Shown piece after piece: positions 53,811 to 63,228 of a stretch of 64,000 bases of DNA. This stretch comes from Pelagerythrobacter rhizovicinus (lineage in GTDB: Bacteria; Pseudomonadota; Alphaproteobacteria; Sphingomonadales; Sphingomonadaceae). The notes beneath the pieces were generated by a model. The model worked only from the letters and a program-made list of their open reading frames with translations, was not told the origin of the DNA and did no database searches. The position numbers were made by a program, and so were the translations under genes. Within the stretch, counting starts at the first letter, position 1, and every line of letters begins with the position of its first letter. Location of the stretch: contig NZ_SDPV01000002.1 in NCBI RefSeq assembly GCF_004135625.1, forward strand, positions 868,001 through 932,000. The letters run 5' to 3'.

Positions 53811-54851
53811 TTAGCGGCGGACGCCGGAAGCCCGCCGCCGGGACAGTTCGCGGGCATATTCCTGAAGGTCGGGCACTTCGTCGAGTTCGTCGACGATCTC
53901 GAATCCGAAGATGGTTTCGAGGACATCCTCGAGCGTGACGAGGCCGAGGAACGTTCCATACTCGTCCACCACGGCCATCACGTGGTGGTGTTCTGCGATC
54001 ATCCTGTGGAACAGCTTGTCCACCGGCAGCGCATCTAGGACGCTCGGAAGCGGGCGGACCAGTTGCTCAAGGTCAACCTCACTGCGTTCATTCCAGGCTT
54101 GTCCGAGCAGCTCGTGCCTGATGATGAAGCCTCGGATATTGTCGGGCTGACCGTCGAACACGGGTATGCGCGTGTAAGGAACGTCCTTGATCTGCTGCGC
54201 GAATTCGCGCGGCGTGACCTGCAGTGGGAGGGAGAACACCACCGTGCGCGGCGTCATGACATCCATGGTCTTCACCGCATGAAGCTGCAGCATGTTCTTC
54301 ATGAACCGGACTTCACTGTCGTCGATCTGGCCCGAAGTCTGGCCCAGACTGGCCAGCGCCAGCAGTTCCTCGCGATGGCGCGGCAGATCGGCCGGCTTGC
54401 CCAAGGTAATCAGCCGGGTAACTTGCCGGGAGGCCCAGACCAGTGGCATGAGGGCGGCAATCAGGATCGGCAGCAACCAGGCGGTGAATGGGGCAAGAGA
54501 GCTGGCATAGCGGGCCCCGATGGTCTTCGGGATGATCTCCGTCACCACCAGGACGGCAACGGTCAGGATCGCTGCAAAGACGGCCTCGCTGCCCGCGCCG
54601 TATATCTTCGCGTACTGGGCACCGGCACCCGCGGCACCCATCGTATGCGCGACCGTGTTGAGCGTCAGGATAGCGGCGAGGGGGCGCTCGACATCATCTT
54701 TCAACTTCCTGAGCTTCCTCGCCCAGGGGGCGCCGCGCTCTTCGGCGGACCGGATACCCGAAGGCGTGATGGTGAGAAGCGACGCCTCCAGCAGGGAACA
54801 CAGAAACGACACGACAAGCGCCAGCGTCACGTAGAAGATGAGCAAGGTCAT
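53811..54851 (-). CDS. CNNM/DUF21 and CBS-domain membrane protein
   Basis: The 346-residue protein has an N-terminal DUF21 transmembrane domain (LALVVSFLCSLLEASLLTIT, AAILTVAVLVVTEIIPKTIG) and a tandem CBS pair (VKTMDVMTPRTVVFSLP and HHVMAVVDEYGTFLGLVTLEDVLETI). The CorC_HlyC C-terminal domain of many relatives is missing. CNNM/CorB proteins are linked to magnesium or cobalt transport. ATG 54851 is used; an in-frame ATG at 54881 is possible. It is divergent from the AI-2E-family gene, 75 bases away. Confidence 0.86.
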   Translation of the reverse strand: MTLLIFYVTLALVVSFLCSLLEASLLTITPSGIRSAEERGAPWARKLRKLKDDVERPLAAILTLNTVAHTMGAAGAGAQYAKIYGAGSEAVFAAILTVAVLVVTEIIPKTIGARYASSLAPFTAWLLPILIAALMPLVWASRQVTRLITLGKPADLPRHREELLALASLGQTSGQIDDSEVRFMKNMLQLHAVKTMDVMTPRTVVFSLPLQVTPREFAQQIKDVPYTRIPVFDGQPDNIRGFIIRHELLGQAWNERSEVDLEQLVRPLPSVLDALPVDKLFHRMIAEHHHVMAVVDEYGTFLGLVTLEDVLETIFGFEIVDELDEVPDLQEYARELSRRRASGVRR

Positions 54852-54926
54852 CGATTCGGGGTAGCGTATGCTCTCCCGCATGGGAAAGGGGTACCATGGA
54901 TATAACCGCAACTCGGGAGCGGCAGC

Positions 54927-55988
54927 ATGACGGAACCGACAGGGCCGGTCTCGGTACGCAAGATCGACATCGGGCAGATAGCAGGCGCCGCCATCGCCAT
55001 CATCGCGATAGCGGGCGCGGCCTGGCTCCTCGTCGAGTTGAGCGGGTTTCTCCTGCTCGTGTTTGCGGCGCTCGTCCTGGCCGCGATCTTCGACGCGCTG
55101 ACCCGCCGCGTGAGCCGGATCACGCGCATGAAGCGAGGACCTTCGCTCGCCCTTTCCGTGATCGCGATACTGGCGGTGTTCGCGGGCGTCTTCGCGTTGT
55201 TCGGGACGCAGCTCGCAAGCGAGTTCGACACGATCAGCGAAAGCATCCCGCCGGCCGTCGACCAGATCCGCGCGTTCGTCGACCGAATCGGCCTGGGCCA
55301 GCCGGCGCGCGAGCTGCTCGATCAAGGCACCAGCGATCTTTCCCGGCTTGCCCGCCGGGCTGGCGGATACGTGGTAACGGCTGGCAACGGTCTTGCGAAT
55401 TTTATCCTGGTCTTCGTCGGCGCGATCTTCATCGCGAGCGACCCGGCCGTCTACCGCCGAGGCCTGCTGTTGCTGATGCCGCAGCGCGCGGAAGATACCG
55501 CGGCCGCCGCGCTGGACGACGCCTCGCGCGGGCTCCGAGGCTGGATGGTTGGCCAGGCGGTCTCGTCGCTGGTCGTCGCCGCGCTCACCTGGGCCGGGCT
55601 CGCCCTGCTCGGCGTGCCGGCCGCCGGCGGACTCGGGCTGATCGCGGGATTGCTCGACGTGATCCCGATGATCGGCCCGATTATCGCAGCGGTGCCGGCG
55701 GTATTGCTGGCTTTCACCGTATCGCCGATGACGGCGCTCTGGACGATCGGCCTGTTCCTGCTGGTGCAGCAGCTGCAGGGTAACTTCCTCCAGCCCATGA
55801 TCCAGAAGCAGGCTGTCAATGTACCGCCGGCCGTCCTGCTATTCGCCGTCGTGGCTGCAGGCCTCCTGTTCGGCTTTCTCGGCGTCCTGCTCGCAGCGCC
55901 GCTGACCGTGGTCGCGTATGTCGTGATCCAGCGCGTCTACGTTCGCGCGCTGCTCGGCAAGGAGATCAAAATCGCCGGCCGCGACTAA
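54927..55988 (+). CDS. AI-2E-family transporter (TqsA/PerM-like)
   Basis: The 353-residue protein has about seven to eight helices and family motifs ILALFLRA-like regions here read GLANFILVFVGAIFIASDP, GWMVGQAVSSLVVAALTWAGLALLG and LLDVIPMIGPIIAAVPAVLLA, with the end FGFLGVLLAAPLTVVAYV. Some members export the autoinducer AI-2 and others are Na+/H+ antiporters, so the substrate is not certain. Ribosome binding is by GGGAG upstream of ATG 54927. The 3' end overlaps the convergent ROK kinase gene by 23 bases. Confidence 0.88.
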   Translation: MTEPTGPVSVRKIDIGQIAGAAIAIIAIAGAAWLLVELSGFLLLVFAALVLAAIFDALTRRVSRITRMKRGPSLALSVIAILAVFAGVFALFGTQLASEFDTISESIPPAVDQIRAFVDRIGLGQPARELLDQGTSDLSRLARRAGGYVVTAGNGLANFILVFVGAIFIASDPAVYRRGLLLLMPQRAEDTAAAALDDASRGLRGWMVGQAVSSLVVAALTWAGLALLGVPAAGGLGLIAGLLDVIPMIGPIIAAVPAVLLAFTVSPMTALWTIGLFLLVQQLQGNFLQPMIQKQAVNVPPAVLLFAVVAAGLLFGFLGVLLAAPLTVVAYVVIQRVYVRALLGKEIKIAGRD

Positions 55989-56931
55989 AGTCAGCCTCCA
56001 CCCGCTCGTCACCCGCGCGCGCCAGTTCGGCGGCAAGAGCGATCGAGCCGAGCGGTCCCGCCAGATCGCCCAGCAGCGGCGGGACGATGAAGTCGCCCGC
56101 ATCGGCAAGATCGATATAGCCATTCAGGCTTTCGGCGAGCCGGGCCTCGATGCGGCCGAGCAGGTGCGCCTGACCCGAAACGACTCCTCCACCGATCGCG
56201 ATGCGATGAGGCCCGGTCGTGCAGACGAGGTCGTGGCACATCACCGCCAGTGCATCGACGATAGGTATCCACACCGGATCGTCGGGCGCGATGTCGCGCA
56301 CCTTTCGTTCACCCAGACGCGCGGCAAGCGCGGTTCCCGAGGCCAGGCCCTCGACACAGTCGTCGTGGAAACGGCACACGCTGCGGTGGGTGTCGCCCGG
56401 AGTGCGGGGCACCCGCAGATGCCCGATCTCGCTGTGGCCGATGCCGCGCGTCGGACGACCGTGGACGATCAGCCCGACGCCGATGCCGGTCCCCACGGTG
56501 ACATAGGCAAAGTCATCGAGCCCCTGCGCACAGCCCCAGCGGATTTCGGCGAGGGCAGCGCCGTTGACGTCGGTGTCGAAGGCGGCCGGCACGTCGAACG
56601 GTGCCGACAAGCGGTGCAGCACGTCGGTGCCGGACCAGCCGGGCTTGTTGGTTCTCAGGATCTGTCCGTACCGCTCCGAAGCTGGCCTCAGCTCGATCGG
56701 CCCGAAGGACGCGATTCCGAGAGCGCGAAACCCGCCGGCGAGCCGCCACTTGTGGAGGATGCCCGCGATCGCCGGCAAGGTCTCGTCCGGGTGCGTCGTG
56801 GGGATCGTCCGCTGATCGAGCACGGCGCCGGGGCCGTGCGCCAGGGTGGCAATGCATTTCGTGCCCCCAAGCTCGACGCCCGCGAACGGTAACTGTCGTA
56901 TCTGCCCGTCGTCCCTCGCGCTCATTCGCAT
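55966..56931 (-). CDS. ROK-family sugar kinase (fructokinase/mannokinase-like)
   Basis: The 321-residue protein has the ROK layout: N-terminal phosphate loop FAGVELGGTKCIATLA, catalytic FDTDVNGAALAEIRWG, the VTVGTGIGVGLIV motif and a zinc site GHLRVPRTPGDTHRSVCRFHDDC with His and three Cys. These are the features of bacterial fructokinases that also act on mannose. It is the last gene of the glycan locus, so phosphorylation of mannose released by the GH92/GH125 enzymes is likely. Start 56931 or, two codons later, 56925. Confidence 0.88.
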   Translation of the reverse strand: MRMSARDDGQIRQLPFAGVELGGTKCIATLAHGPGAVLDQRTIPTTHPDETLPAIAGILHKWRLAGGFRALGIASFGPIELRPASERYGQILRTNKPGWSGTDVLHRLSAPFDVPAAFDTDVNGAALAEIRWGCAQGLDDFAYVTVGTGIGVGLIVHGRPTRGIGHSEIGHLRVPRTPGDTHRSVCRFHDDCVEGLASGTALAARLGERKVRDIAPDDPVWIPIVDALAVMCHDLVCTTGPHRIAIGGGVVSGQAHLLGRIEARLAESLNGYIDLADAGDFIVPPLLGDLAGPLGSIALAAELARAGDERVEADFSRGRRF

Positions 56932-57031
56932 GCCCCCGGAGCGTCGAAGTGCATCAGTTTCTCCTTGTCAATCGATCTGGTGCGCGAATGCGCCGAACGA
57001 AGCCGCGCCTCGCATGCGAATGCGGCGCCAA

Positions 57032-59365
57032 TCATGAGGGATTTCCAGCCGCTCGCCCGAAGGACGGCGGACGATCCGCCAGGGCCGTACCGAAGCGCGA
57101 CGGCTGCGCGCCCATCTCGAACACCAGCTCACCGCCCTTGGCGAGTTCGGCATGGTCGATCCAGTTGCGCGTCCAGGGCTTGCCGTTCCAGCGGACCGAC
57201 TGGACGTAGGGCGCGCTGGGTCCATTGCCCGGAGCGCGCACGCGCAGGACCTTTCCGCCGCCAAGGTCCATCTCCGCCTCGTCGAACAATGGCGAACCGA
57301 AGACGTAGACGGCGCTCACCGGGTCGACCGGATAGAAGCCGAGCGCGGACATGATGAACCAGGCGCTCATCTGGCCGCAGTCGTCGTTGCCGATCACGCC
57401 GTCGGGGTCGGCCTTGTACATCTCGGTCAGCAGGCGGCGGACCATCGCCTGTGTCTTATGCGGCGCGCCGGCATAGGCGTAGAGATAGGCGACGTGGTGG
57501 TTCGGCTCATTGCCGTGGGCATACTGCCCCACCAGTCCGGAGATGTCGGGCGGCGCATTGTCGGGCAGGGTCGAGGGCGCGTTGAACAGGTCGTCGAGCT
57601 TCTTCTCGAACGCCGCGTCGCCGCCGAACAGTTCGATCTGGCCGTAGATGTCGTGCTGGTTGAGGAACGTCGCCTGCCAGCCGTTCGCCTCGGTATAGTC
57701 GCGCCACCACGGCTCGGGCATGTGGCCGATCTGGACCGGATCGTAGGGCGCCCACCATGTCCCGTCGGAGAACTTGGGCCGCGCGAAGCCGATCGAGGCG
57801 TCGAGCACGTTGCGATAGTTGAGGCTGCGCTTGCGCAGCGTCTCGGCATCCTCGTGCGCGCCGGCCGCTTCGGCCAGGATTGCCATCGCCCAGTCGTCGT
57901 AGGCATATTCCTGCGTGCGGCTGACCGATTCCCACACCTTGTCGGCGGGGATGTAACCGAGGTCGTAGTAGTGACCACGGCCGAGCGAGCTGTCCCTGTC
58001 CTTGAACTCGCGGTCGAACGCGCGCTTGCAGATGTTGGGCCAGGCGGCGGCATAATCCGCCTCGATCCCTTTCACTTTCGCTTCCGCGAGAGTCACCACC
58101 GAGTGCCAGCCGATCATCGTGCCAGTCTCGACGCCCTGGAGCGGCCAGACGGGCGGGCCGTAGGGGCTCTCCTGGGTCTGGCGGATCAGGTCGCGGGTGA
58201 AAACCGCCGCGCGCTCGGGCTGCACAAGCGTCAGCAGCGGGTGCAGCGTGCGATAGGTGTCCCACAGCGAGTACGTGCTGAAAGCCGCCTCGCCTTCCGG
58301 CGCCTGATGCTCCTCCCCGTCGAGGCCGATGTAGCGGCCGTCGCGGTCTGTGAAGAGCGTCGGGGCGAGGAAGGCATGGTAGAGCGCGCTCGCCAGAATG
58401 GTGCGCTGCTCTTCGGTGCCGCCTTTCACGCGCACGCAATTGAGCTCGCGTGCCCAGGCGGCGCGCGCGGCCTTGCATGCGCCGTCGAAGTCCCAGCCGG
58501 GCGCCTCGGCCGCCAGCGCCTCTTTCGCGCCCTCGACCGAAACACCGGAGAGGCCGGTCTTGATCAGGATCGGATCGCCGCCGGCATCGTCGAAGAACAG
58601 CACGACCTTGAGGGTTCTGCCCTGCACGCCGGTCGAGCCTTCCATCGCCGGCTTGTCGCCGTCGTCGAAGAACTGGACCCGGTCGGGCTTGCGCGACAGC
58701 TCCATCGCGAAATGGATGTGGCGCCCCTTGGCCCAGCGATTGACCTGGCGGTGGCCGGTCAGCATCCCGTCGGGCTGGAGCAGGAGCGAGGCCTGCTCGA
58801 TCAACGCGCCGGTGTCCCAATCGTCCAGGATCATGTGCGCGAAGTCGATCAGGATATGGCCCGGCCCGCCGGGGAAGCGGTAGCGGTGCAGGCCGCAGCG
58901 CTCGGTGACCGTCAGCTCCGCCTGAACGCCCGATTCAAGGCGTACGCGGTAGTAGCCGGGCTCGGCGAACTCGTCGGTGAAGCGCTGGCGATAGCCGGTG
59001 TCGGGGCTGCCCAGCTTGCCGGGGGTCAGCTCCAGCTTGCCGCGCGTGGGCACCACCAGCACGTCGAGCATGTCGCCGATGCCGGTGCCCGAGAGGTGCG
59101 TGTGGGAGAAACCCATGATCGAGCCGTCGGTGTCGTGATAGCCCGAGCAGGCGTCCCACCGCGCATTGTCGGTATCGGGGCTGAGCTGCGCCATGCCGAA
59201 TGGCAGCGAGGCGCCGGGGAAGGTATGGCCATGCCCGCCCGTACCGACGAACACGTTCGCCTTGCCCGCGCTTGGCGCCTGTGCCCAGGCGGTGCGCGGC
59301 GCGAGGCCCGCCAGAGCGGTGAAACCGGTTCCGGCGAACAGTTGACGGCGACTGGTACGCAGCAT
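57032..59365 (-). CDS. GH92 alpha-mannosidase (first copy)
   Basis: The 777-residue protein has a Tat-like signal (TSRRQLF near residues 4-10, then a hydrophobic core ending AWAQ), the N-terminal beta-sandwich (FVGTGGHGHTFPGASLPFGM) and the catalytic (alpha/alpha)6 domain: the acid Glu in YTEANGWQ, HGNEPNHH and the base region GNDDCGQMSAW, then ALGFYPV. GH92 enzymes are calcium-dependent inverting exo-alpha-mannosidases that trim N-glycans or mannan. It follows the GH125 gene by 13 bases in an operon. Confidence 0.93.
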   Translation of the reverse strand: MLRTSRRQLFAGTGFTALAGLAPRTAWAQAPSAGKANVFVGTGGHGHTFPGASLPFGMAQLSPDTDNARWDACSGYHDTDGSIMGFSHTHLSGTGIGDMLDVLVVPTRGKLELTPGKLGSPDTGYRQRFTDEFAEPGYYRVRLESGVQAELTVTERCGLHRYRFPGGPGHILIDFAHMILDDWDTGALIEQASLLLQPDGMLTGHRQVNRWAKGRHIHFAMELSRKPDRVQFFDDGDKPAMEGSTGVQGRTLKVVLFFDDAGGDPILIKTGLSGVSVEGAKEALAAEAPGWDFDGACKAARAAWARELNCVRVKGGTEEQRTILASALYHAFLAPTLFTDRDGRYIGLDGEEHQAPEGEAAFSTYSLWDTYRTLHPLLTLVQPERAAVFTRDLIRQTQESPYGPPVWPLQGVETGTMIGWHSVVTLAEAKVKGIEADYAAAWPNICKRAFDREFKDRDSSLGRGHYYDLGYIPADKVWESVSRTQEYAYDDWAMAILAEAAGAHEDAETLRKRSLNYRNVLDASIGFARPKFSDGTWWAPYDPVQIGHMPEPWWRDYTEANGWQATFLNQHDIYGQIELFGGDAAFEKKLDDLFNAPSTLPDNAPPDISGLVGQYAHGNEPNHHVAYLYAYAGAPHKTQAMVRRLLTEMYKADPDGVIGNDDCGQMSAWFIMSALGFYPVDPVSAVYVFGSPLFDEAEMDLGGGKVLRVRAPGNGPSAPYVQSVRWNGKPWTRNWIDHAELAKGGELVFEMGAQPSRFGTALADRPPSFGRAAGNPS

Positions 59366-59378
59366 GGGTCCCTCTCCG

Positions 59379-60812
59379 TCAGATACGGCCGGCGATCAGC
59401 GCGGGCTTGCGGCGTTCCAGATCCAAGATCAGGTCGCCGAACAGGCCGTTCGCCCAGGCGAACCAGCTGCGCGTGAAGTTGGCCGGATCGTCCTTGTGGA
59501 AGGACTCGTGCATGAACCCGGTGCCGCCATGCGTGGTCTTCAGCCACTTGAGGCACTGGCGGATTTCCGCGTCGTCGTCGCTCAGCAGGCCGCGGGTGAT
59601 GATCGACATCGGCCAGACCATGTCCATGCCGATGTGCGGGCCGCCGATCCCCTCGGCCGCCGTCCCCTTGAAGAAATAGGGATTGCGCTCGGACCACGCG
59701 AGGTCGGCGGTGCGGCGATAGAGCGGATCGTTGCGTTCGGCCGAGCCAAGCAGCGGCAGCGCCGACAGGCTGGGGACGTTGGCGTCGTCCATGAAGATGG
59801 CATTGCCGTAGCCGTCGACCTCGTAGGCCCAGACTTCGCCGCCCTTGCCGTCGGACATCTTGCCGTGCGCGTGGAGCGCGGCCTCGACCTCGCTCGCGAG
59901 CGCTTCGCAATCGCGGGCGAAGGCGGAATCATTGCGCGTGTCGCGCAGCACGGAGGCAAGCATCCGAAGTGCCGAGACGGCGAACAGGTTCGACGGAATC
60001 AGGAACGGGAAGCGGCAGGCATCGTCCGACGGGCGGAAGCCCGAATGGATCAGCCCGACCTTGCGAGTCGGTGCGCCGTAGCCGCCGAACATCAGCGTCT
60101 CAGTCGGCGACTTGTCGACGCGCTGGAAGTGATAGGGACCGGGCCCGTCCTTGCGCTGCTGGACGCGCAGCGTATCGACCGCGGTGCGCATCGCTTGCGC
60201 CCAGACGTCGTCGAACGGCGCCTTGTCGCGCGTGTTCGTCCAGTAGCCGTGCGCGAGGCGCATCGGATAGCAGAGCGAGTCGATCTCCCACTTCCGCTCG
60301 GCCACTCCCGGCTTCATGTCGGTCAGATCGTTGATCGCCGGCAGGTTCGACTTCGCGTTCGGGTCGTGGGTATAGGCGTTGGCATACGGATCAATCAGGA
60401 TGCAGCGCGCCTGACGCTGGATCGCGCCGTGGAACAGCCGGCGAAGCTCGGGGGCCTCGCCGGTCAGGTGGACATAGGTCTGGAGCTGCGCCGAGCTGTC
60501 GCGCAGCCACATCGCGTTGATGTCGCCGGTGATGACGAAGGTATCGGGTTTGCCGCCCACCTCGCCGGTGAACACCGTGGTATCGAGGGTGTTGGGGTAG
60601 CAATTCTCGAACAGCCAGGCGAGTTCGGGGTCGCCGATCTTCGCCTTCACCCGCGCAATCTCGGCCTCGACCGCCTTGCTGGTGAAGCGGCGTTGGGATT
60701 TCGGAGGGCGCTGCGACACGCCCTGTTGGGCAGCCATTGCGGCCCCGGGCAGCGTCGCCGCCACGGCAAGGGCACCTGCACTCGACAGCATCTCGCGGCG
60801 GCTGAGGTTCAT
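59379..60812 (-). CDS. GH125 exo-alpha-1,6-mannosidase
   Basis: The 477-residue protein has a Tat-type signal (SRREML near residue 4, then a hydrophobic stretch to AMA) and the GH125 (DUF1237) motifs: FVITGDINAMWLRDSSAQLQ, VGLIHSGFRPSDDAC, and SLSALPLLG with MDMVWPMSIITRGL. GH125 removes alpha-1,6-linked mannose by inversion and is almost always found with GH92 enzymes that remove alpha-1,2/1,3 branches. Its stop is 13 bases before the GH92 start and its own start lies 35 bases after the other GH92 gene. Confidence 0.93.
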   Translation of the reverse strand: MNLSRREMLSSAGALAVAATLPGAAMAAQQGVSQRPPKSQRRFTSKAVEAEIARVKAKIGDPELAWLFENCYPNTLDTTVFTGEVGGKPDTFVITGDINAMWLRDSSAQLQTYVHLTGEAPELRRLFHGAIQRQARCILIDPYANAYTHDPNAKSNLPAINDLTDMKPGVAERKWEIDSLCYPMRLAHGYWTNTRDKAPFDDVWAQAMRTAVDTLRVQQRKDGPGPYHFQRVDKSPTETLMFGGYGAPTRKVGLIHSGFRPSDDACRFPFLIPSNLFAVSALRMLASVLRDTRNDSAFARDCEALASEVEAALHAHGKMSDGKGGEVWAYEVDGYGNAIFMDDANVPSLSALPLLGSAERNDPLYRRTADLAWSERNPYFFKGTAAEGIGGPHIGMDMVWPMSIITRGLLSDDDAEIRQCLKWLKTTHGGTGFMHESFHKDDPANFTRSWFAWANGLFGDLILDLERRKPALIAGRI

Positions 60813-60847
60813 CACGGTCTCTCCCACTGAGTTTCGGTACGCCGCGG

Positions 60848-63226
60848 TCACTGACCGGCGGGCGCGCTCATCGAGAAGGGCGCGGCGTCCTTGCCGGCAC
60901 CCCATTGCTTGTTGGGTTCGGGTCCCATCACGAAAGTGAGCGTGCCGCCCTGCTGCAGCGCCTCGCGGTCGAGCCAGGTCACCTCGTGCGGCTGGCCGTT
61001 GAACGTCACCGACTGGATATAGACGTTCTCGTCGCTGTTGTTCTCCGCAATGATCGTCAGCGCCTTGCCATTGGGCATGGTCAGATCGACCCGGTCGAAC
61101 AGCGGACTGCCGATCGCGTACTCGCCGACCGCCGGCGTCACCGGATAGAAGCCGAGCGCGGAGAAGACGTACCAGGCCGAAGTCTGGCCGTTGTCCTCGT
61201 CGCCCGGGTAGCCGATCGGCCCATGCGAGTAGAGCTTCTCGAGCACGTTGCGCACATGGTACTGCCCCTTCCACGGCGCGCCGGCCCAGTTGTAGAGGTA
61301 GATCATGTGCTGGATCGGCTGGTTGCCGTGGGCATACTGGCCCATGTCGACGATCTGCATCTCGCGGATCTCGTGGATCGTCTGGCCGTAGTAGCTGTCG
61401 TCGAAGATCGGCGGGGTGGTGAAGATCGAATCGAGCCGCTCGACGAATTTCTGGTCCCCGCCCATCAGGTCGATCAGACCCTGAACGTCCTGCATCACCG
61501 ACCAGCTATAGTGCAGCGCATTGCCTTCGGTGAACGCGTCGCCCCACTTGTACGGGTTGAATGGCGTGGCCCAGCTTCCGTCCTGATTGCGGCCGCGCAT
61601 CCAGCCGCTCTCGGCGTCATAGAGATTGCGGTAGTTCTGTGCCTGCTTGGCGTACTTCCGGGCATCCTCGGTCTTGCCCAGTGCCGCGGCGAGCCGCGAC
61701 AGCGCGAAGTCGGCCGTCGCATATTCGAGCGTGCGCGCGGCATTCTCGTTGATGCCGACGTCGTAAGGCACGTAGCCGAGGCGGTTGTAGTACTCGACTC
61801 CTTCGCGCCCGACTGCGTTGATCACCCGTCCCCGGTCGTCGCGCGGACGGCCTTCGGACGTGGTCGCGTTCTTGACCATCGCCTCGTAGAGCTTCTCGAC
61901 ATCGAATCCTCGCACACCGTTGAGGTAGGTGTCGGCGATGATGATCGCCGAGTTCGAGCCGATCATCACGTTGCGGTGACCGGGGCTCGCCCATTCCGGG
62001 AGCCAGCCCGATTCCTCGTAAGTGTTGACCAGCCCCTGCATCACCTTGCTGTCGAAGTCGGGATACATCAGCGCGAAGAACGGGAAGACCGCGCGCCAGG
62101 TGTCCCAGAAGCCGTTGTCGGTGTAGAGATAGCCGTCCTCGACCTTGCCGTTGTAGGGGCTGTAGTGGACGGTCTCTCCGTCCGCCGTGATCTCGTGCAG
62201 CGGCCGCGGGAACAGCAGCATGCGGTAGAGGGCCGAGTAGAACGTCTTGCGGTTGTCGAGATCGGAATCGGTCACGCGGATGCGGGACAGTTCCTTCTCC
62301 CACTCGGCCCGCGCTGCGGCTTCGGTCTGTTCGAAGCTCTTGCCGCCGACCTCGCGCTCGAGGTTGAGCAGTGCCTGCTCGGGGCTGATGAAGGACGAGG
62401 CGACCTTGACGCCGACCTGGTCGCCCTTCTCGGTCTTGAAGCTGACGACCGCGCCGACATGCCCGCCTTCGCTCTTGAGCTCGTCGTGCAGCTGGAAGTT
62501 CTCGTCCCAGGTCCGGGTGACGGTGAAATCCCGGTCGAACTCGAGCACGAAGTAGTTGTGGAAGTTGTCCGGCACCCCGCCGCTGTTGTTGCGGACATAG
62601 CCGGTGATGCGGCGACGCTTCGGGTCGATCGTCACCATCGAGCCTTCGTTGTAGGCATCGAGGACGATGTGCGCGTCGTCACTCTCGGGGAAGGTGAAGC
62701 GGAACTGCGCCGCACGGCTGGTCGGCACGACCTCCGCCGTCACGTCGTGGTCCGCGAGGTAGACCTGGTATTTGTAGGGCTTGCTCACCTCGGCCATGTG
62801 GCTGAACCACGAGGCGCGCTCTTCCTGCTTGATGCGAACCGGGCCGGTGACCGCCATCAGCTCGAACGCGGCATAGTCGTTCATCCAGGGGCTGGGCTGG
62901 TGGGTCTGCTTGATGCCGCTGATCTTGTGCGCGTCGTAGGTATAGCCCCAGCCGCTGCCCATCTCGCCGGTGACCGGGGTCCAGAAGTTCATGCCCCACG
63001 GCACCGCGACGGCGGGATAGGTGTTGCCGTATGACAGCGCGAATTCGCTGTCGGTCCCCATCAGCGGATTGACGAGATCGACCAGCGCCTCGCCTTCGCC
63101 CGCATTCCGCTGCGCGCTCTGGGCCGCCGCAGGCAGCGGCAGCGAGAGGCTCACCGCAAGCAGCATCGTGGTCGCGCCGCGCAGGGTGCGGCTCAGGCTG
63201 TTTCTCAAGGTTTCCCTCCCCATCAT
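60848..63226 (-). CDS. GH92 alpha-mannosidase (second copy)
   Basis: The 792-residue protein starts with a Sec signal (ATTMLLAVSLSLPLPAAAQ). The GH92 parts are VNPLMGTDSEFALSYGNTYPA at the N-terminus, FTEGNALHYSW with the acid Glu, HGNQPIQH where the first copy has HGNEPNHH, and the base region GDEDNGQTSAWYVFSALGFY. The change Glu to Gln in that loop and the different neighbours suggest another linkage preference. ATG 63226 or 63223 is the start, 2 bases after the GH43 gene stop, so the genes are co-transcribed. Confidence 0.92.
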   Translation of the reverse strand: MMGRETLRNSLSRTLRGATTMLLAVSLSLPLPAAAQSAQRNAGEGEALVDLVNPLMGTDSEFALSYGNTYPAVAVPWGMNFWTPVTGEMGSGWGYTYDAHKISGIKQTHQPSPWMNDYAAFELMAVTGPVRIKQEERASWFSHMAEVSKPYKYQVYLADHDVTAEVVPTSRAAQFRFTFPESDDAHIVLDAYNEGSMVTIDPKRRRITGYVRNNSGGVPDNFHNYFVLEFDRDFTVTRTWDENFQLHDELKSEGGHVGAVVSFKTEKGDQVGVKVASSFISPEQALLNLEREVGGKSFEQTEAAARAEWEKELSRIRVTDSDLDNRKTFYSALYRMLLFPRPLHEITADGETVHYSPYNGKVEDGYLYTDNGFWDTWRAVFPFFALMYPDFDSKVMQGLVNTYEESGWLPEWASPGHRNVMIGSNSAIIIADTYLNGVRGFDVEKLYEAMVKNATTSEGRPRDDRGRVINAVGREGVEYYNRLGYVPYDVGINENAARTLEYATADFALSRLAAALGKTEDARKYAKQAQNYRNLYDAESGWMRGRNQDGSWATPFNPYKWGDAFTEGNALHYSWSVMQDVQGLIDLMGGDQKFVERLDSIFTTPPIFDDSYYGQTIHEIREMQIVDMGQYAHGNQPIQHMIYLYNWAGAPWKGQYHVRNVLEKLYSHGPIGYPGDEDNGQTSAWYVFSALGFYPVTPAVGEYAIGSPLFDRVDLTMPNGKALTIIAENNSDENVYIQSVTFNGQPHEVTWLDREALQQGGTLTFVMGPEPNKQWGAGKDAAPFSMSAPAGQ

Positions 63227-63228
63227 CG

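Noticed and set aside
57152-59476. Open frame of 774 codons on the plus strand opposite the first GH92 gene
   Set aside because: It is the shadow of a real gene in very high-GC DNA: no family motif, Arg/Ala/Gly-rich composition, and the opposite strand encodes an intact GH92 enzyme.
60905-63034. Open frame of 709 codons opposite the second GH92 gene
   Set aside because: Same reason: a codon-bias shadow of the mannosidase gene with no recognisable domain.
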